Counted from the stretch's first letter, positions 41,393-49,851 are shown. The stretch is DNA of 64,000 nt from Thermoplasmata archaeon (GCA_022750195.1 JAKIWE010000002.1:62001-126000), one strand, 5' to 3'. Numbers and translations: made by a program. Notes: generated from the letters alone by a model not told the origin.

Positions 41393-42649
41393 ATGCTGCC
41401 GTCACGAAGTGCCCGAACCCTGGGTTGGACTACGCTGACCGTCCTGCTCGGGGCGACCGCGATCATGCTGCTGGCTCCGGGCGCCGCCTCCGGGGCAAGC
41501 GCCCATGCGACCCACGGGGCGGGGCCCTCCTCGTTGCCGCAGTCGACCTTCGTCAGTGCGCCACCGACCGGGGCCACGGGACCCGACGATATCACGTATC
41601 TTGCGACGGCCGGGCTCGACCACGGCCGAGCGATGATCTGGACCAACTACCAGAACGGCGTGAACCCGAACGGCACCCCGGGCACGCCCGGGGGACTGAC
41701 CCACAGCACCGTGGCCGGATACGACCGCGCCACCGGCACGCTGGTCCGGACGTTCAACGTGACCGGCAAGGTCGATGGCCTCACGGCCGACCCGTGGACC
41801 GGGACGCTGCTGGCGACCGTCAACGAGGACGACAACTCAGCGTTGGCCGTCATCTACCCCGCGCTCGGAGCGGTCGCGTCGTACACCTACAGCCCGAACC
41901 CGGCGGTCTCCGGCAACGGCGGGACGGACAGCCTCGCGATCCGGGACGGGGTCGTCTACGTGGCTCACTCGAACCCGAACGACGCGACCCAGGCCACGGA
42001 CTACCGGGTCACCCTGCACCAACCGACCCTCATCGCCCAGCTCACGCCGGTCTTCTACGACGACAGCGCTGCGACCAACGCCGTCACCGGGACCGCGACG
42101 ACCCTCGCGCTGACGGACCCGGACACGAACTTCATCATGCCGGCCGCCAGCCCTCGGTTCGCCGGCACGCTCGCGACGGTGGGCCAGGCGGACGGGGAGA
42201 TCATCTTCGCCTCCCACCTGGGCGGGACCCCGCAGCTCAAGGTCCTCCCCCTGACGGACAACGTCTCGGGCAACGTGCCACCGATCGACGGTCTGGCCGT
42301 GGCGACGTGCGGCGACGGCACCTTGTACGTCGTCGATGCCAGCGCGAACACGATCGTGGCCCTGGACACGACCGGATGGGCCGGGGGGACGGTCTTCGTC
42401 AGCGAGCCCCACGACAACCACAATCCGCTCGTCGGCGCGCTCAACCTGAATACCGGAGTGATCACGCCGCTCAGCAATCACTTCGTGAGCCCGAAGGGCC
42501 TCCTGTTCGTCCCCGACTTCGGCCACTGCGGGGACGCGGACCACCCCGCGGGCGGGGACCACGATCACCATGGCGAGGGCGACGGTCATCACGGCGGCGA
42601 CGGCTCCCGGCGCGGCGAGGGGGCCGTCCGTGCCGCGATCAAGGGCTAG
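41393..42649 (+). CDS. Secreted beta-propeller-like protein with His-rich C-terminal tail
   Basis: A 418-residue exported protein. The signal peptide spans about residues 1-35 (LGWTTLTVLLGATAIMLLAP followed by AASGASA). The body has repeated strands with patterns such as GTLLATVNEDD, DSLAIRDGVVYVAHS and DGTLYVVDASANTIVALD, suggesting a six- or seven-bladed propeller like SMP-30/NHL or quinoprotein types. The last 40 residues are dominated by His, Asp and Gly (GGDHDHHGEGDGHHGGDG), a likely metal-binding tail. There is one Cys in the body and one before the tail. ATG 41393 follows an ATACAT box near 41322. Its enzymatic role, if any, is unknown. Confidence 0.75.
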   Translation: MLPSRSARTLGWTTLTVLLGATAIMLLAPGAASGASAHATHGAGPSSLPQSTFVSAPPTGATGPDDITYLATAGLDHGRAMIWTNYQNGVNPNGTPGTPGGLTHSTVAGYDRATGTLVRTFNVTGKVDGLTADPWTGTLLATVNEDDNSALAVIYPALGAVASYTYSPNPAVSGNGGTDSLAIRDGVVYVAHSNPNDATQATDYRVTLHQPTLIAQLTPVFYDDSAATNAVTGTATTLALTDPDTNFIMPAASPRFAGTLATVGQADGEIIFASHLGGTPQLKVLPLTDNVSGNVPPIDGLAVATCGDGTLYVVDASANTIVALDTTGWAGGTVFVSEPHDNHNPLVGALNLNTGVITPLSNHFVSPKGLLFVPDFGHCGDADHPAGGDHDHHGEGDGHHGGDGSRRGEGAVRAAIKG

Positions 42650-42778
42650 ATCGAAGTAGGGACTCGCCGCCTCGGGTCCGCCGCCCGAGTAGGTAGCACC
42701 GGCAAGGGGCAGGGCTCTGGTTCCCGGGGGTCTGCCTCGAGGTTCGACGGAGGTTAGGCCGCTCCTCGGCCCTACGGG

Positions 42779-45700
42779 TCAGCTTGTCGGTGGAGCGCCA
42801 CCCGGCGGGGCGGGAGTCCCGGAGGTCGGAGCGCGGGTTGGGTCCGCCCCTTTGCGCCGTCGTGACCAGAGGAACAGGAAGAGGGCGACCACCGCGAGGA
42901 TGACGACGAGGACGATCCACCAGACATAGGAGGTGGTTCCGCTGCTGGCTTTCGTACCTGGACCTACCGGGACCGGGGTGACCGTGAATCCCGCGGAAGC
43001 GTTCGCGCGATGACCGACGGCGTCGGTGGCCGTCACACCGACCGTGAAGGCACCGGTGACGCTCGGCGAGCAGCTCAAGGTCGGTTGGTTCGCCGTCGAG
43101 CACCCGGTCGGCAGGTTCGTGTAGACGAAATCGAACGGCGCCGTCCCCCCGCTCGGCGTCGCGGTGAGCGTCGTGGAGGCTCCGAGCACGACGGACGAAG
43201 GGGCCGCCTGCAGGCTGACGGAGAACACCGAGGCGTTCGCCGAAAAGGCGATCGGCTCCCCCACCGCTCGACCTTGGACCAGCGCCGAACCGGAGCCCGG
43301 ACTGGCGGTGAAGCCCGGTACGATCTCGACCGTGAACGGGTAGCTTCCGTTCGGTTCGGTGAACGCGATCGAGGTCGTCATACCGCCCCGAAGAGAGCCG
43401 CCGAGGGTGACGTACCATGCATGGCTCGCGGGGAGTCCGGTCTCGGTGAACGTTACGGGGTAGAACGAGGGGCCGGTCGCGTTAGGGCTGAAGCCGATCT
43501 CCACCGATCGAGGGGCCCCAGTGACCGCGACGGAGCCGGAGGTGACGTTCGCGGTGTAGCCAGCGATCCCGCCGACGGTGAACCCATAGGAGCCGTTGGG
43601 CACCCGGAAGCCGAGCGAGACGGCTATCGACGCGTTCGTGACCCCGGCGAACTGGACGCTCCAACGGGTAGGGTTGGGGAGGCCAGACTCCGTGAAGGTC
43701 ACCGGGAACGTGCTCGACGTGCCGATGATCGAGACGGAGTCCCCGTTGGCCTGGGTAACGTACAGCTGCTGATTCGTCGGGTCGTACTCGATACCGGTCG
43801 TGTAGTAGAACGGTCCCAGGCGGAGCGGAGAACCGGCCAACGGCTGGTAGGTCGAAGCGTTCACCGCGTCCACGAACGTCGAGAACCCTTCCGCGTTGTA
43901 GAGCGCGTTCGTCGCCGGGTCGTAGACCATCGCGCCCGGGTCGTAGAGGGTGAAGGACCCGACCCCCCGCAGCGTCGTCCCGGAGATGACCGAGACGTTG
44001 CTAGAACCGTAGTTGCCGACCAGGATCGTCCGGTTCAGAGGGTCGTAGACGACCGCGGTCGGGTTCGCCCCGACGGGGATCGTCGCGAGCTTGGTAAAAT
44101 TGGTGGCCCCGAAGACGGTGACGTTGTTCGCACCGTAGTCGGCGACGTACACCTCGTTGGTCGCCGGGTCGACGCCGACGGCGCGCAGATTCTGGTACAG
44201 GGCGACCGTTAGCGCCCCGACCACGGTGTCGGTGGCGGCGTTGATCACCGAGACGTTGCCGTCGAGGTCCTGGGCCACGTAGACAAAGTTGTTGACGCTG
44301 TCGTACGCGAGGCCGACCGGGGAGAGCCCTACCGGTATGGTGTTCAGAAGATGCCGAGAGGCGTCGAAGACGAGGACAGAATTACCCGACGGATTGATTA
44401 CGAACAACCGGTGGGACGTCGTCGCGTAGACGATCGGTGTCGCCAGGACGGTAGGCCACGGTCCCACGGAGGCGGCTCCGGCGACCCTGCTGGTCGAGGG
44501 GTCGATCCAGGACGTCAAGTTGCCGGCGTTGTCGGTGACGTAGAGCTGCCCGTCGCCCGAGTCGAACGCGATCCCTGTCGGTCGCACCTCGAGCGGGATC
44601 GAGCCCACGGAGCGATGCGTTTGCCCGTCGAGGACGGTGACGTTCGAGGTGAGCAGGTACGAGCCGGAGTTGACAATGTCGACCGTGTCCATGGCGGGAT
44701 CGTAGAGCGCTACGACGGGAAAGTTGGGGGACGAGAGGTTCGCGACCGTCCGGTCGGTCGAGGTGTTGAAGACGGTCACGTTCTGACCGCTCGTGCACGC
44801 GACGTACACTTGGAGCGTGTGCGGGTCGTAGGCGAGCGAGTACGGGGAAGCCCCGTGCCCGGTGGGGACGGATACGAGGGCCGTGTTAGTCGCCTGGTCG
44901 ATGACTGTGACGTTGTTCGACCCGCCGTTCGCGACGTACAACCGGTCGTTCGCCGCCACGAACAACGCGGCGGCGGGCGCGGCGCCGACCGGAACCGAGG
45001 TGACCGCCGTGTTCGTGCTAGGGTTCAGGACCGTCACGTTCCCCGCGGCGCCCCCTTCGTTCAGCACGTCGACGTAGTCGTCCCGGGTGTCCAGCACGAG
45101 GCCGATCGGATACGAGCCGACCGGCACGCTCGCGACGACGTGGTTGGACGTGGTGTTGATGACGGTCACGTTGCTCGACCGGTAGTTCGCGACGAACATC
45201 TCCGAGTTCCTCGCGTCGTAGAGGATCGCGGACGGGCCCGTCCCCGCCGGGAGGTTGGCGACCGTCCGGTCGGTCGCAGCGTTCACGACCGTGACGTTGG
45301 AGCCGCCGGAGTTGGCCACGTAGAACTCCCCGTTGGACGGGTCGAAGACGATACCGTACGGGCTCCCGCCTACGAAGAGCGAACCGACGACCGCGTTGGT
45401 CGTCGTGTTGACAATGCTGACGTTCCCGGCGTTGACGTTCGTGACGTACAGCTGCCCCGAGAGGGTGTCGAGCGCGATCGACGGGACCTGAACGTACAGC
45501 TGTTGGGAGATGGGCACGGGGATGTTGGCGATGTCCTGCTGGGTCGCCGGGTCCACGACGGAGAGGTCGTTGCCCAGGGCCCCTCGAACGTAGAGGCGCC
45601 CATTCTGAGCGTCGTACAGCGCGGCATCCGGCGTGTTGGGCACCGAGGGCGCGACGGCGCCGGCAAAGAGACGATTCGTGGTGAGGTCCAGGGTTCCGAG

Positions 45701-45904
45701 AACGGTCCCGATTCCGGCGCTCGGGTGGCTCATAGTTGCGATGGGAGCCACGTCGGTCGCGGAGCCGACGCGTGCGGAAACCCGGGGCCTGGCTGTCCCT
45801 CCCGTCGCCGTCACGATGACCCCGGAAAGCACCACAAGGATCGCCAAAGTCAGGGTTAGGGTCCGACGGCTGCTACGCGGTGCGACCGGACGTCGGGGGC
45901 CCAT
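42779..45904 (-). CDS. Large membrane-anchored YVTN beta-propeller surface protein
   Basis: A 1041-residue surface protein. A signal sequence at residues 12-34 (TLTLTLAILVVLSGVIVTAT) is followed by about fifteen YVTN-type repeats of roughly 42 residues, each with a core like GEFYVANSGGSNVTVVN and a tail such as VPVGSYPIGLVLD, making one or two beta-propellers (to about residue 720). Then come two VTFTESGLP domains (FPVTFTESGLPNPTRWSV and YPVTFTETGLPASHAWYV), one Ig-like domain, and a membrane anchor (YVWWIVLVVILAVVALFLFL) near 992-1013 with a basic, Pro-rich tail. ATG 45904 is chosen over GTG 45997 because a TATA-like box lies 28 bp before it. The protein probably serves in cell-surface structure or adhesion. 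Confidence 0.87.
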   Translation of the reverse strand: MGPRRPVAPRSSRRTLTLTLAILVVLSGVIVTATGGTARPRVSARVGSATDVAPIATMSHPSAGIGTVLGTLDLTTNRLFAGAVAPSVPNTPDAALYDAQNGRLYVRGALGNDLSVVDPATQQDIANIPVPISQQLYVQVPSIALDTLSGQLYVTNVNAGNVSIVNTTTNAVVGSLFVGGSPYGIVFDPSNGEFYVANSGGSNVTVVNAATDRTVANLPAGTGPSAILYDARNSEMFVANYRSSNVTVINTTSNHVVASVPVGSYPIGLVLDTRDDYVDVLNEGGAAGNVTVLNPSTNTAVTSVPVGAAPAAALFVAANDRLYVANGGSNNVTVIDQATNTALVSVPTGHGASPYSLAYDPHTLQVYVACTSGQNVTVFNTSTDRTVANLSSPNFPVVALYDPAMDTVDIVNSGSYLLTSNVTVLDGQTHRSVGSIPLEVRPTGIAFDSGDGQLYVTDNAGNLTSWIDPSTSRVAGAASVGPWPTVLATPIVYATTSHRLFVINPSGNSVLVFDASRHLLNTIPVGLSPVGLAYDSVNNFVYVAQDLDGNVSVINAATDTVVGALTVALYQNLRAVGVDPATNEVYVADYGANNVTVFGATNFTKLATIPVGANPTAVVYDPLNRTILVGNYGSSNVSVISGTTLRGVGSFTLYDPGAMVYDPATNALYNAEGFSTFVDAVNASTYQPLAGSPLRLGPFYYTTGIEYDPTNQQLYVTQANGDSVSIIGTSSTFPVTFTESGLPNPTRWSVQFAGVTNASIAVSLGFRVPNGSYGFTVGGIAGYTANVTSGSVAVTGAPRSVEIGFSPNATGPSFYPVTFTETGLPASHAWYVTLGGSLRGGMTTSIAFTEPNGSYPFTVEIVPGFTASPGSGSALVQGRAVGEPIAFSANASVFSVSLQAAPSSVVLGASTTLTATPSGGTAPFDFVYTNLPTGCSTANQPTLSCSPSVTGAFTVGVTATDAVGHRANASAGFTVTPVPVGPGTKASSGTTSYVWWIVLVVILAVVALFLFLWSRRRKGADPTRAPTSGTPAPPGGAPPTS

Positions 45905-45928
45905 CGGCGACCGACCCAGTGCGACCCA

Positions 45929-45937
45929 GATAAACTC
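45929..45937 (-). promoter_or_regulatory. TATA-like box for the YVTN surface protein
   Basis: Minus strand GAGTTTATC, centred 28 bp before ATG 45904; supports a leaderless transcript and the choice of start. Confidence 0.5.
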
Positions 45938-46249
45938 TAGTCCCTGGGTACCGCACGCGCGCATCCGAAATCGCCATCGTTCAGGCGCAGCACCCAAAGC
46001 CCGAGCGCTCGGACCGAAGGTTCAGCCGGCGAGTTGCAGGGCCCACATGGACTTGACCGCGGGCTCGAGGGTGTCCGTACGCGTTGGCCTCCGCGTCGTG
46101 CGGCCCGCGAGGGTCATCGGCCTGAAGTCTTCGGTCGCTCCGGGGCCCGAGGGGCGTGGCGGTCGCTGGGTCCCCGGAGCGGGAACCTGCCGAACCTGGG
46201 GGCGTCCGTTCGGGCCGTTCCAGGATCGAGGGAGGTGGGGCAATCCAGC
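45938..46249. other. Intergenic stretch without a supported gene
   Basis: About 310 bp between the promoter of the surface protein and the end of the first VapC gene. A 73-codon frame on the minus strand (46022-46243) exists but is Pro/Arg/Thr rich with no recognisable pattern. No RNA gene or strong repeat was seen. Confidence 0.4.
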
Positions 46250-46639
46250 TCAGTACGACTCGACGGCCAACGCGGGAATGCGGCCGAAACCAGCGTCGCC
46301 GGTGATCAGGATGGCATGATGCCGGAGAACCGTCGACGCGATCATCGCGTCGAGCATCGGCAAGGGGATCCCGCGGCTACGCAGCTCCGCGCGAAGCTGG
46401 CCCGCAATGAGGCTGCACTCCTTATCGAAAGGCACCACGTCACGCCCAGCCACCAGCTGCATGGCCTTCGCGAGGTAGGTACCGCCCGCAAAGTACGCAC
46501 CGTCCAGGAACTCGGCCAGAGCGGGTGCGGGTATCGTGACGGCCTCGGACTCGGAGTCGAGGAGCTCCGCCTTGGCGACCGCTCCGCGGTGTCCTCTGAG
46601 GACGTCGACCAAGAACGAAGTGTCGAGCGACCGAGCCAT
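46250..46639 (-). CDS. vapC: PIN-domain ribonuclease toxin, VapC family
   Basis: A 129-residue PIN-domain toxin. The four acidic residues of the metal site are in SLDTSFLVDVL (first Asp), APALAEFLDG (Glu), MLDAMIAST (Asp) and LITGDAGF (Asp). VapC toxins cleave tRNA or rRNA when released from their antitoxin. Length is normal. Its ATG follows the stop codon of the antitoxin gene with no spacer (TGAATG), so translation is coupled. The operon is antitoxin first, which is the standard order. Confidence 0.9.
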   Translation of the reverse strand: MARSLDTSFLVDVLRGHRGAVAKAELLDSESEAVTIPAPALAEFLDGAYFAGGTYLAKAMQLVAGRDVVPFDKECSLIAGQLRAELRSRGIPLPMLDAMIASTVLRHHAILITGDAGFGRIPALAVESY

Positions 46640-46885
46640 TCAGTGTCCGGGCTTCATGAGCCGCTCGAACCGCTCTTCATCGAGCTCTCGTAGGCGCTTG
46701 CGATTCGCCTGGATTTGGCGAACGGTACTCTCCGGCAGGTCCTTCCATGCTCCGGCAAAACTGGCCAACGGTCGGCGATTCTTCGCCAGACGCTTCACGA
46801 CCTGGCTGAACGACTCTCCTGGCCGCTTTTGGCTCCGCAGGAGATCGTACGCCTCCCGGTCCAGGGCCACCGAGGTGCTCTCCAT
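46640..46885 (-). CDS. vapB: VapB-type antitoxin (ribbon-helix-helix/DUF217-like)
   Basis: An 81-residue antitoxin with the typical archaeal VapB N-terminus VALDREAYDLLRSQKRPGES followed by a helix (FSQVVKRLAK). The first half forms a DNA-binding dimer that represses the operon; the C-terminal half (AWKDLPESTVRQIQANRKRL) wraps around the toxin. It resembles the short antitoxins of archaeal VapBC pairs (the former UPF0330/DUF217 group). It is the first gene of the pair and has a clear TATA box about 34 bp upstream. Confidence 0.85.
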   Translation of the reverse strand: MESTSVALDREAYDLLRSQKRPGESFSQVVKRLAKNRRPLASFAGAWKDLPESTVRQIQANRKRLRELDEERFERLMKPGH

Positions 46886-46913
46886 GGTCTACCGCTATAG
46901 GTACCATAGGTGG

Positions 46914-46925
46914 CACATATAGTCG
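46914..46925 (-). promoter_or_regulatory. TATA box of the vapBC operon
   Basis: Minus strand CGACTATATGTG, about 34 bp before ATG 46885. A second AT-rich element CCTATAG lies nearer the start and may be part of the antitoxin operator. Confidence 0.55.
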
Positions 46926-46969
46926 AGCTCGTAGGACTTGCAAATGCGAATCCCGGCGGTTGCGCCCAC

Positions 46970-46983
46970 GGGCCCGAGGGGAC
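46970..46983. repeat. 14-bp direct repeat, copy of the tRNA-Lys 3' end (attachment-site-like)
   Basis: GGGCCCGAGGGGAC occurs here and again, in the same orientation, at 47783-47796, where it is the T-arm/acceptor end of the tRNA-Lys gene. The pair brackets the second toxin-antitoxin module, as attL and attR would. Confidence 0.5.
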
Positions 46984-47051
46984 CCGTACCCGCATGCTCC
47001 CAGTACTGGGGGCCCGAAGGAGAGATGCGTCGGTACTCGAAGCCGCGTAGG

Positions 47052-47060
47052 GTATAATAG
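47052..47060 (+). promoter_or_regulatory. TATA box of the AbrB-type antitoxin/PIN toxin operon
   Basis: GTATAATAG in a GC-rich setting, about 40 bp before ATG 47097. A Shine-Dalgarno-like GGGAGGA at 47085-47091 precedes the start by five bases. Confidence 0.55.
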
Positions 47061-47096
47061 TAAGTCGCGCCCTACCTATGGGTAGGGAGGAATTGC

Positions 47097-47345
47097 ATGT
47101 CGACGGAAGTCGGTACGGTCAGCACCAAGGGACAAGTGACGATCCCGAAGGACATCCGGGATGCCCTGCGGATTCGGCCGGGCGACAAGGTTCTGTTCGA
47201 TGTGACCCAGGGAGACCGAGCGACGGTCCGGAAGGCGGAGCCTGCGCGGCTCGTCGAAATCCTGGACCGTGTTGGACCCGCGAAGGAGACGGGGGTCGAG
47301 TTCCAGAGGAGGCTGCGACGTGAGTGGTCCCGACGTGATCGTTGA
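47097..47345 (+). CDS. AbrB/MazE-type antitoxin (SpoVT-AbrB domain)
   Basis: An 82-residue antitoxin whose first 45 residues are a swapped-hairpin AbrB domain: VGTVSTKGQVTIPKDIRDAL followed by GDKVLFDV. This domain dimerises and binds the operon promoter; the C-terminal part (ARLVEILDRVGPAKETG) should bind the toxin. It is followed by a PIN-domain gene that starts 26 bp before its own stop codon, the usual overlapping order. It is unrelated in fold to the VapB antitoxin 200 bp away, so the two modules probably do not cross-neutralise. Confidence 0.88.
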   Translation: MSTEVGTVSTKGQVTIPKDIRDALRIRPGDKVLFDVTQGDRATVRKAEPARLVEILDRVGPAKETGVEFQRRLRREWSRRDR

Positions 47346-47763
47346 TACCAACGTCTTCGTTTCCGCTCGCAACCCCGGGGAAGGAGGATATGCCGCCTGT
47401 CGGGCACTGCTCGACGCCATCGATGGGCATCGGATTCGAGCCATGGTCTCCACCGTGACATTCGCCGAACTTCGAGCCGGCTTTTCTGCGGAGCAAGTTC
47501 GCACGGTCTGGAAGCCCCTCTCCGCGCACCTGCTCAGCTCGCCGGACTTCCGTGTAGAACCCGTGGATGCCGATGTGGCGGAGGCGGCCGGTGAACTTCG
47601 TCAGTCCGGTCGGCTCGCCCTTCCGGATGCCCTGATCGTGGCGACGGGTCGGCTCCGCGGAGCCCAATGCCTCGTGACCCAGGATCTCGAACTTCGCAAG
47701 GTCAAGTTGGGCCTTTCGATCAAGGGACCGACCGAGCTTCTCCGTTCGGTGTCTGACCGCTGA
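47320..47763 (+). CDS. PIN-domain ribonuclease toxin, VapC-like
   Basis: A 147-residue PIN protein starting at GTG 47320, with AGAGGAGG eight bases upstream inside the antitoxin gene. The acidic metal ligands are in VIVDTNVFVSA, VTFAELRAG, LALPDALIVAT and LVTQDLEL. This is the toxin partner of the AbrB-type antitoxin; expected activity is site-specific cleavage of tRNA or other RNA. It ends 19 bp from the 3' end of the tRNA-Lys gene, which is on the other strand. The module lies between two copies of a tRNA-derived 14-bp repeat. Confidence 0.88.
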   Translation: MSGPDVIVDTNVFVSARNPGEGGYAACRALLDAIDGHRIRAMVSTVTFAELRAGFSAEQVRTVWKPLSAHLLSSPDFRVEPVDADVAEAAGELRQSGRLALPDALIVATGRLRGAQCLVTQDLELRKVKLGLSIKGPTELLRSVSDR

Positions 47764-47781
47764 CGCGCAGCCCCGGCGACC

Positions 47782-47854
47782 CGGGCCCGAGGGGACTCGA
47801 ACCCCTGACCTTGCGGTTAAGAGCCGCCTGCTCTACCGACTGAGCTACGGGCCC
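47782..47854 (-). tRNA. tRNA-Lys, anticodon CTT
   Basis: A 73-nt cloverleaf reads from 47854 downward: acceptor GGGCCCG pairs with CGGGCCC, the D-arm stem is GCTC/GAGC, the anticodon loop is CTCTTAA with CTT at positions 34-36, and the T-arm is AGGGG-TTCGAGT-CCCCT. The discriminator base is G and no CCA is encoded. There is no intron. The pairing 27-43 at the base of the anticodon stem is G-A, the only imperfection. Confidence 0.93.
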
Positions 47855-47907
47855 ATCGTGGGCGGCTCGGGCGATTCAAGGCTCGGCAGATAAGCTCTCG
47901 CCGGAAC

Positions 47908-48852
47908 TCACCGACGGAGCCGCTCGAGCGCGGCTTCGACCATGAGGGGAAGGAGCACCGTGACGTCCCCCTCGATGGTGAGGTGCCGCGCGTTCGGCTT
48001 CACCTTGCCCCACGAGACGGCTTCGCGGGTGCGCGCCCCGGAGAGCGAGCCGTCCCATTCGACGGCGGTCGTGATGTAGAAGGCGGCGTCGAGCCCGCCG
48101 CGGAACTGGTTCCACCAGATCGTATGGTGCTTGGAGATGCCTCCCCCGAGCATGATCGCCCCCGCGCGTCGGGCCTCGAAGACGAGGTCGCTCAGCTTCT
48201 GCTCGTCGTCGAACAGGTCGAGCGTGAGCTCCCGGTGGTCCTGCCAGAAGACCCAGAGGTGACTTCCGACAGCCCCGTCCAGGATCCCGGGGACGAAGAC
48301 CGGGATCTTCCGCTCGAAGGCGGCGCGGGCGAGGCTTCCTTGCCCGCGCTTCGCGCCCAGCTCCTCGCCGAGCGCCCAGACCAGATCGCGGGTCGACAGC
48401 TTCCGGGTCCCCGACTTCCACAACCGCTCGAGCGTGCGCGTGACGAACCGCTCCACGGGAGGGCCGTAGCTCCGTTCGGGCACGACGAGGTTCCCCAACC
48501 GGTAGAGGTGGCGGCGGTGCAGGTCGACGTCGTCGAGGTTCCACGCTCCGTGGTAGTACGGAGCGAAGGAGCGCGCGATGTCGTGGTCCAGGGTACCACA
48601 CGTCGTGAGCACCGCGTCGACGTACCCCCCGCGGAGGAGCTCGTGGAGCACGCCGCGCGTGCCCGTTGCGACGATGTCCGCGGGGAACGAGAGGAACGTC
48701 GTCATCTCCTCGTCGCCGAGGATCCGGACAAGGAGGTCGACGCCGTCGGCGACCCCCTTCGCACTGAACCCGCCGCCCGCCGCCATACGGCGAAACAGCT
48801 CGTCGAGGCCGGGTCGGTCGTGCAGACGGATGTCGCGAACGATCTTGCTCAT
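47908..48852 (-). CDS. dhs: Deoxyhypusine synthase
   Basis: A 314-residue homologue of deoxyhypusine synthase, which uses spermidine and NAD to modify a lysine of translation factor aIF5A. Seen are the N-terminal GGGFSAKGVADGVDLL, the NAD-binding FLSFPADIVATGTRG, GGGISKHHTIWWNQFRGG in the middle, and near the C-terminus WGKVKPNARHLTIEGD, which contains the Lys that carries the butylamine intermediate. Size is typical. The gene is the last of a minus-strand run that includes the presenilin-like protease and aIF2-beta. Presence of this enzyme is strong support for an archaeal origin of the window. Confidence 0.93.
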   Translation of the reverse strand: MSKIVRDIRLHDRPGLDELFRRMAAGGGFSAKGVADGVDLLVRILGDEEMTTFLSFPADIVATGTRGVLHELLRGGYVDAVLTTCGTLDHDIARSFAPYYHGAWNLDDVDLHRRHLYRLGNLVVPERSYGPPVERFVTRTLERLWKSGTRKLSTRDLVWALGEELGAKRGQGSLARAAFERKIPVFVPGILDGAVGSHLWVFWQDHRELTLDLFDDEQKLSDLVFEARRAGAIMLGGGISKHHTIWWNQFRGGLDAAFYITTAVEWDGSLSGARTREAVSWGKVKPNARHLTIEGDVTVLLPLMVEAALERLRR

Positions 48853-48882
48853 CCCGGGCGGCTCCGTCGGTTCAACGGCGAC

Positions 48883-49842
48883 CTACAACCCCAGCCCCAG
48901 CCCTAGGCTGTGGAAGAGAAGGACGTAGCCGATCACGTAACCGGCGAGCGCGCCCCCGTTGAGCAAGGGGAGGCCAGCCTGGGGATTCCCTCGGGCGACG
49001 AGCCGCATGAGGAGCGCGTAGCCGACCAGCGCCCCTCCGAGCACCGCCATCGCGGCCCAGAGGTTGCTCCCGATCCCGAGCTGCGGGGTCGTGGGGAGCC
49101 AGACGAAGGCGGAGGTCACGAGCGTGCCGGGGATCACCACGTCGCCCAGCCCCATGAACACCGCCTCGCGCTCCTCGACCGGCATCGCTCGCTGGTCGGT
49201 GAGCCGACCGGAGGTCGTGTAGTCGAAGCCGGCGCTGCCCGGCATGACCATCAGGATCGGGAGCTTGAGGTCGGTGACGACGTCGGCGAGCGAGATCATG
49301 TGCTTCGTGCGATAGACCGCGATCGCGTCGTAGATGGCGAGCGCGATGAGCAGGATGAACGACGGAAGGATGCCGAAGGAGATGCCCAGGAGGGCGATGA
49401 GCGAGCCGGCGGCGAGGAACCCCACCCCGTCGACGATGTACCATTGCGGTTCGAGCAACAGCGCGAGGAGGAGGACGACGGCGACGGTGCCCGCGAGCGG
49501 GTAGGAGAGGTCGCCGACCAGCCCGACGGAGGCGGGCTGGAAGTAGAACGGGGCCGGGACGAGCAGCGAGAACGTCGCGATCATCGTGATGTAAAGTGAC
49601 CCGGCGATCGCGACGAGGATGACCGCGCGTAGCGCGGCGAGCGCCCCACCTCGCCGGGCGATGAACAGGATGACGAGGGGGGCGAGGACGACCAGGACGA
49701 TGATGAACAGCGGGTCGAGCGGGGAGTTCGGGTTCGAGGTCGTCGCCAGGCCAGCGGAACGGTAGGGGAGCGCGAGGACCAGCGCGACGATCTGCGCGCC
49801 GACGAACAACGCGAGGAGTCCGAGGGTCCGGACGCCGCGCAT
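48883..49842 (-). CDS. Presenilin / signal-peptide-peptidase-type intramembrane aspartyl protease
   Basis: A 319-residue protein with about nine membrane segments. The two catalytic aspartates are in the YD motif (ALAIYDAIAVYRTKH) and the GLGD motif (VFMGLGDVVIPG), and the conserved C-terminal PAL-like motif appears as QAGLPLLNGGALAGY. These three define the GxGD protease family, found in archaea as presenilin/SPP homologues. The protein cleaves membrane-spanning helices within the cytoplasmic membrane; its substrates in archaea are unknown. Its start is nine bases after the end of the aIF2-beta gene, and the deoxyhypusine synthase gene follows 30 bp later, so all three are probably cotranscribed. 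Confidence 0.87.
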   Translation of the reverse strand: MRGVRTLGLLALFVGAQIVALVLALPYRSAGLATTSNPNSPLDPLFIIVLVVLAPLVILFIARRGGALAALRAVILVAIAGSLYITMIATFSLLVPAPFYFQPASVGLVGDLSYPLAGTVAVVLLLALLLEPQWYIVDGVGFLAAGSLIALLGISFGILPSFILLIALAIYDAIAVYRTKHMISLADVVTDLKLPILMVMPGSAGFDYTTSGRLTDQRAMPVEEREAVFMGLGDVVIPGTLVTSAFVWLPTTPQLGIGSNLWAAMAVLGGALVGYALLMRLVARGNPQAGLPLLNGGALAGYVIGYVLLFHSLGLGLGL

Positions 49843-49851
49843 CGGGCCGGA

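Noticed and set aside
42541-42600. Possible short repeat array in the His-rich codons
   Set aside because: The CAC/CAT and GGC codon runs are explained by the His/Gly-rich tail and are not exact repeats; no CRISPR-like structure was found anywhere in the window.
46022-46243. 73-codon minus-strand ORF between surface protein and VapC
   Set aside because: Pro/Arg/Thr-rich, no motif, no promoter; treated as non-coding.
46946-46967. Plus-strand sequence resembling a tRNA 3' end (GAATCCCGGCGGTTGCGCCC)
   Set aside because: No pairing T-stem partner and no matching acceptor 5' half upstream; cannot fold into a tRNA. It may be a relic linked to the att-like repeat nearby.
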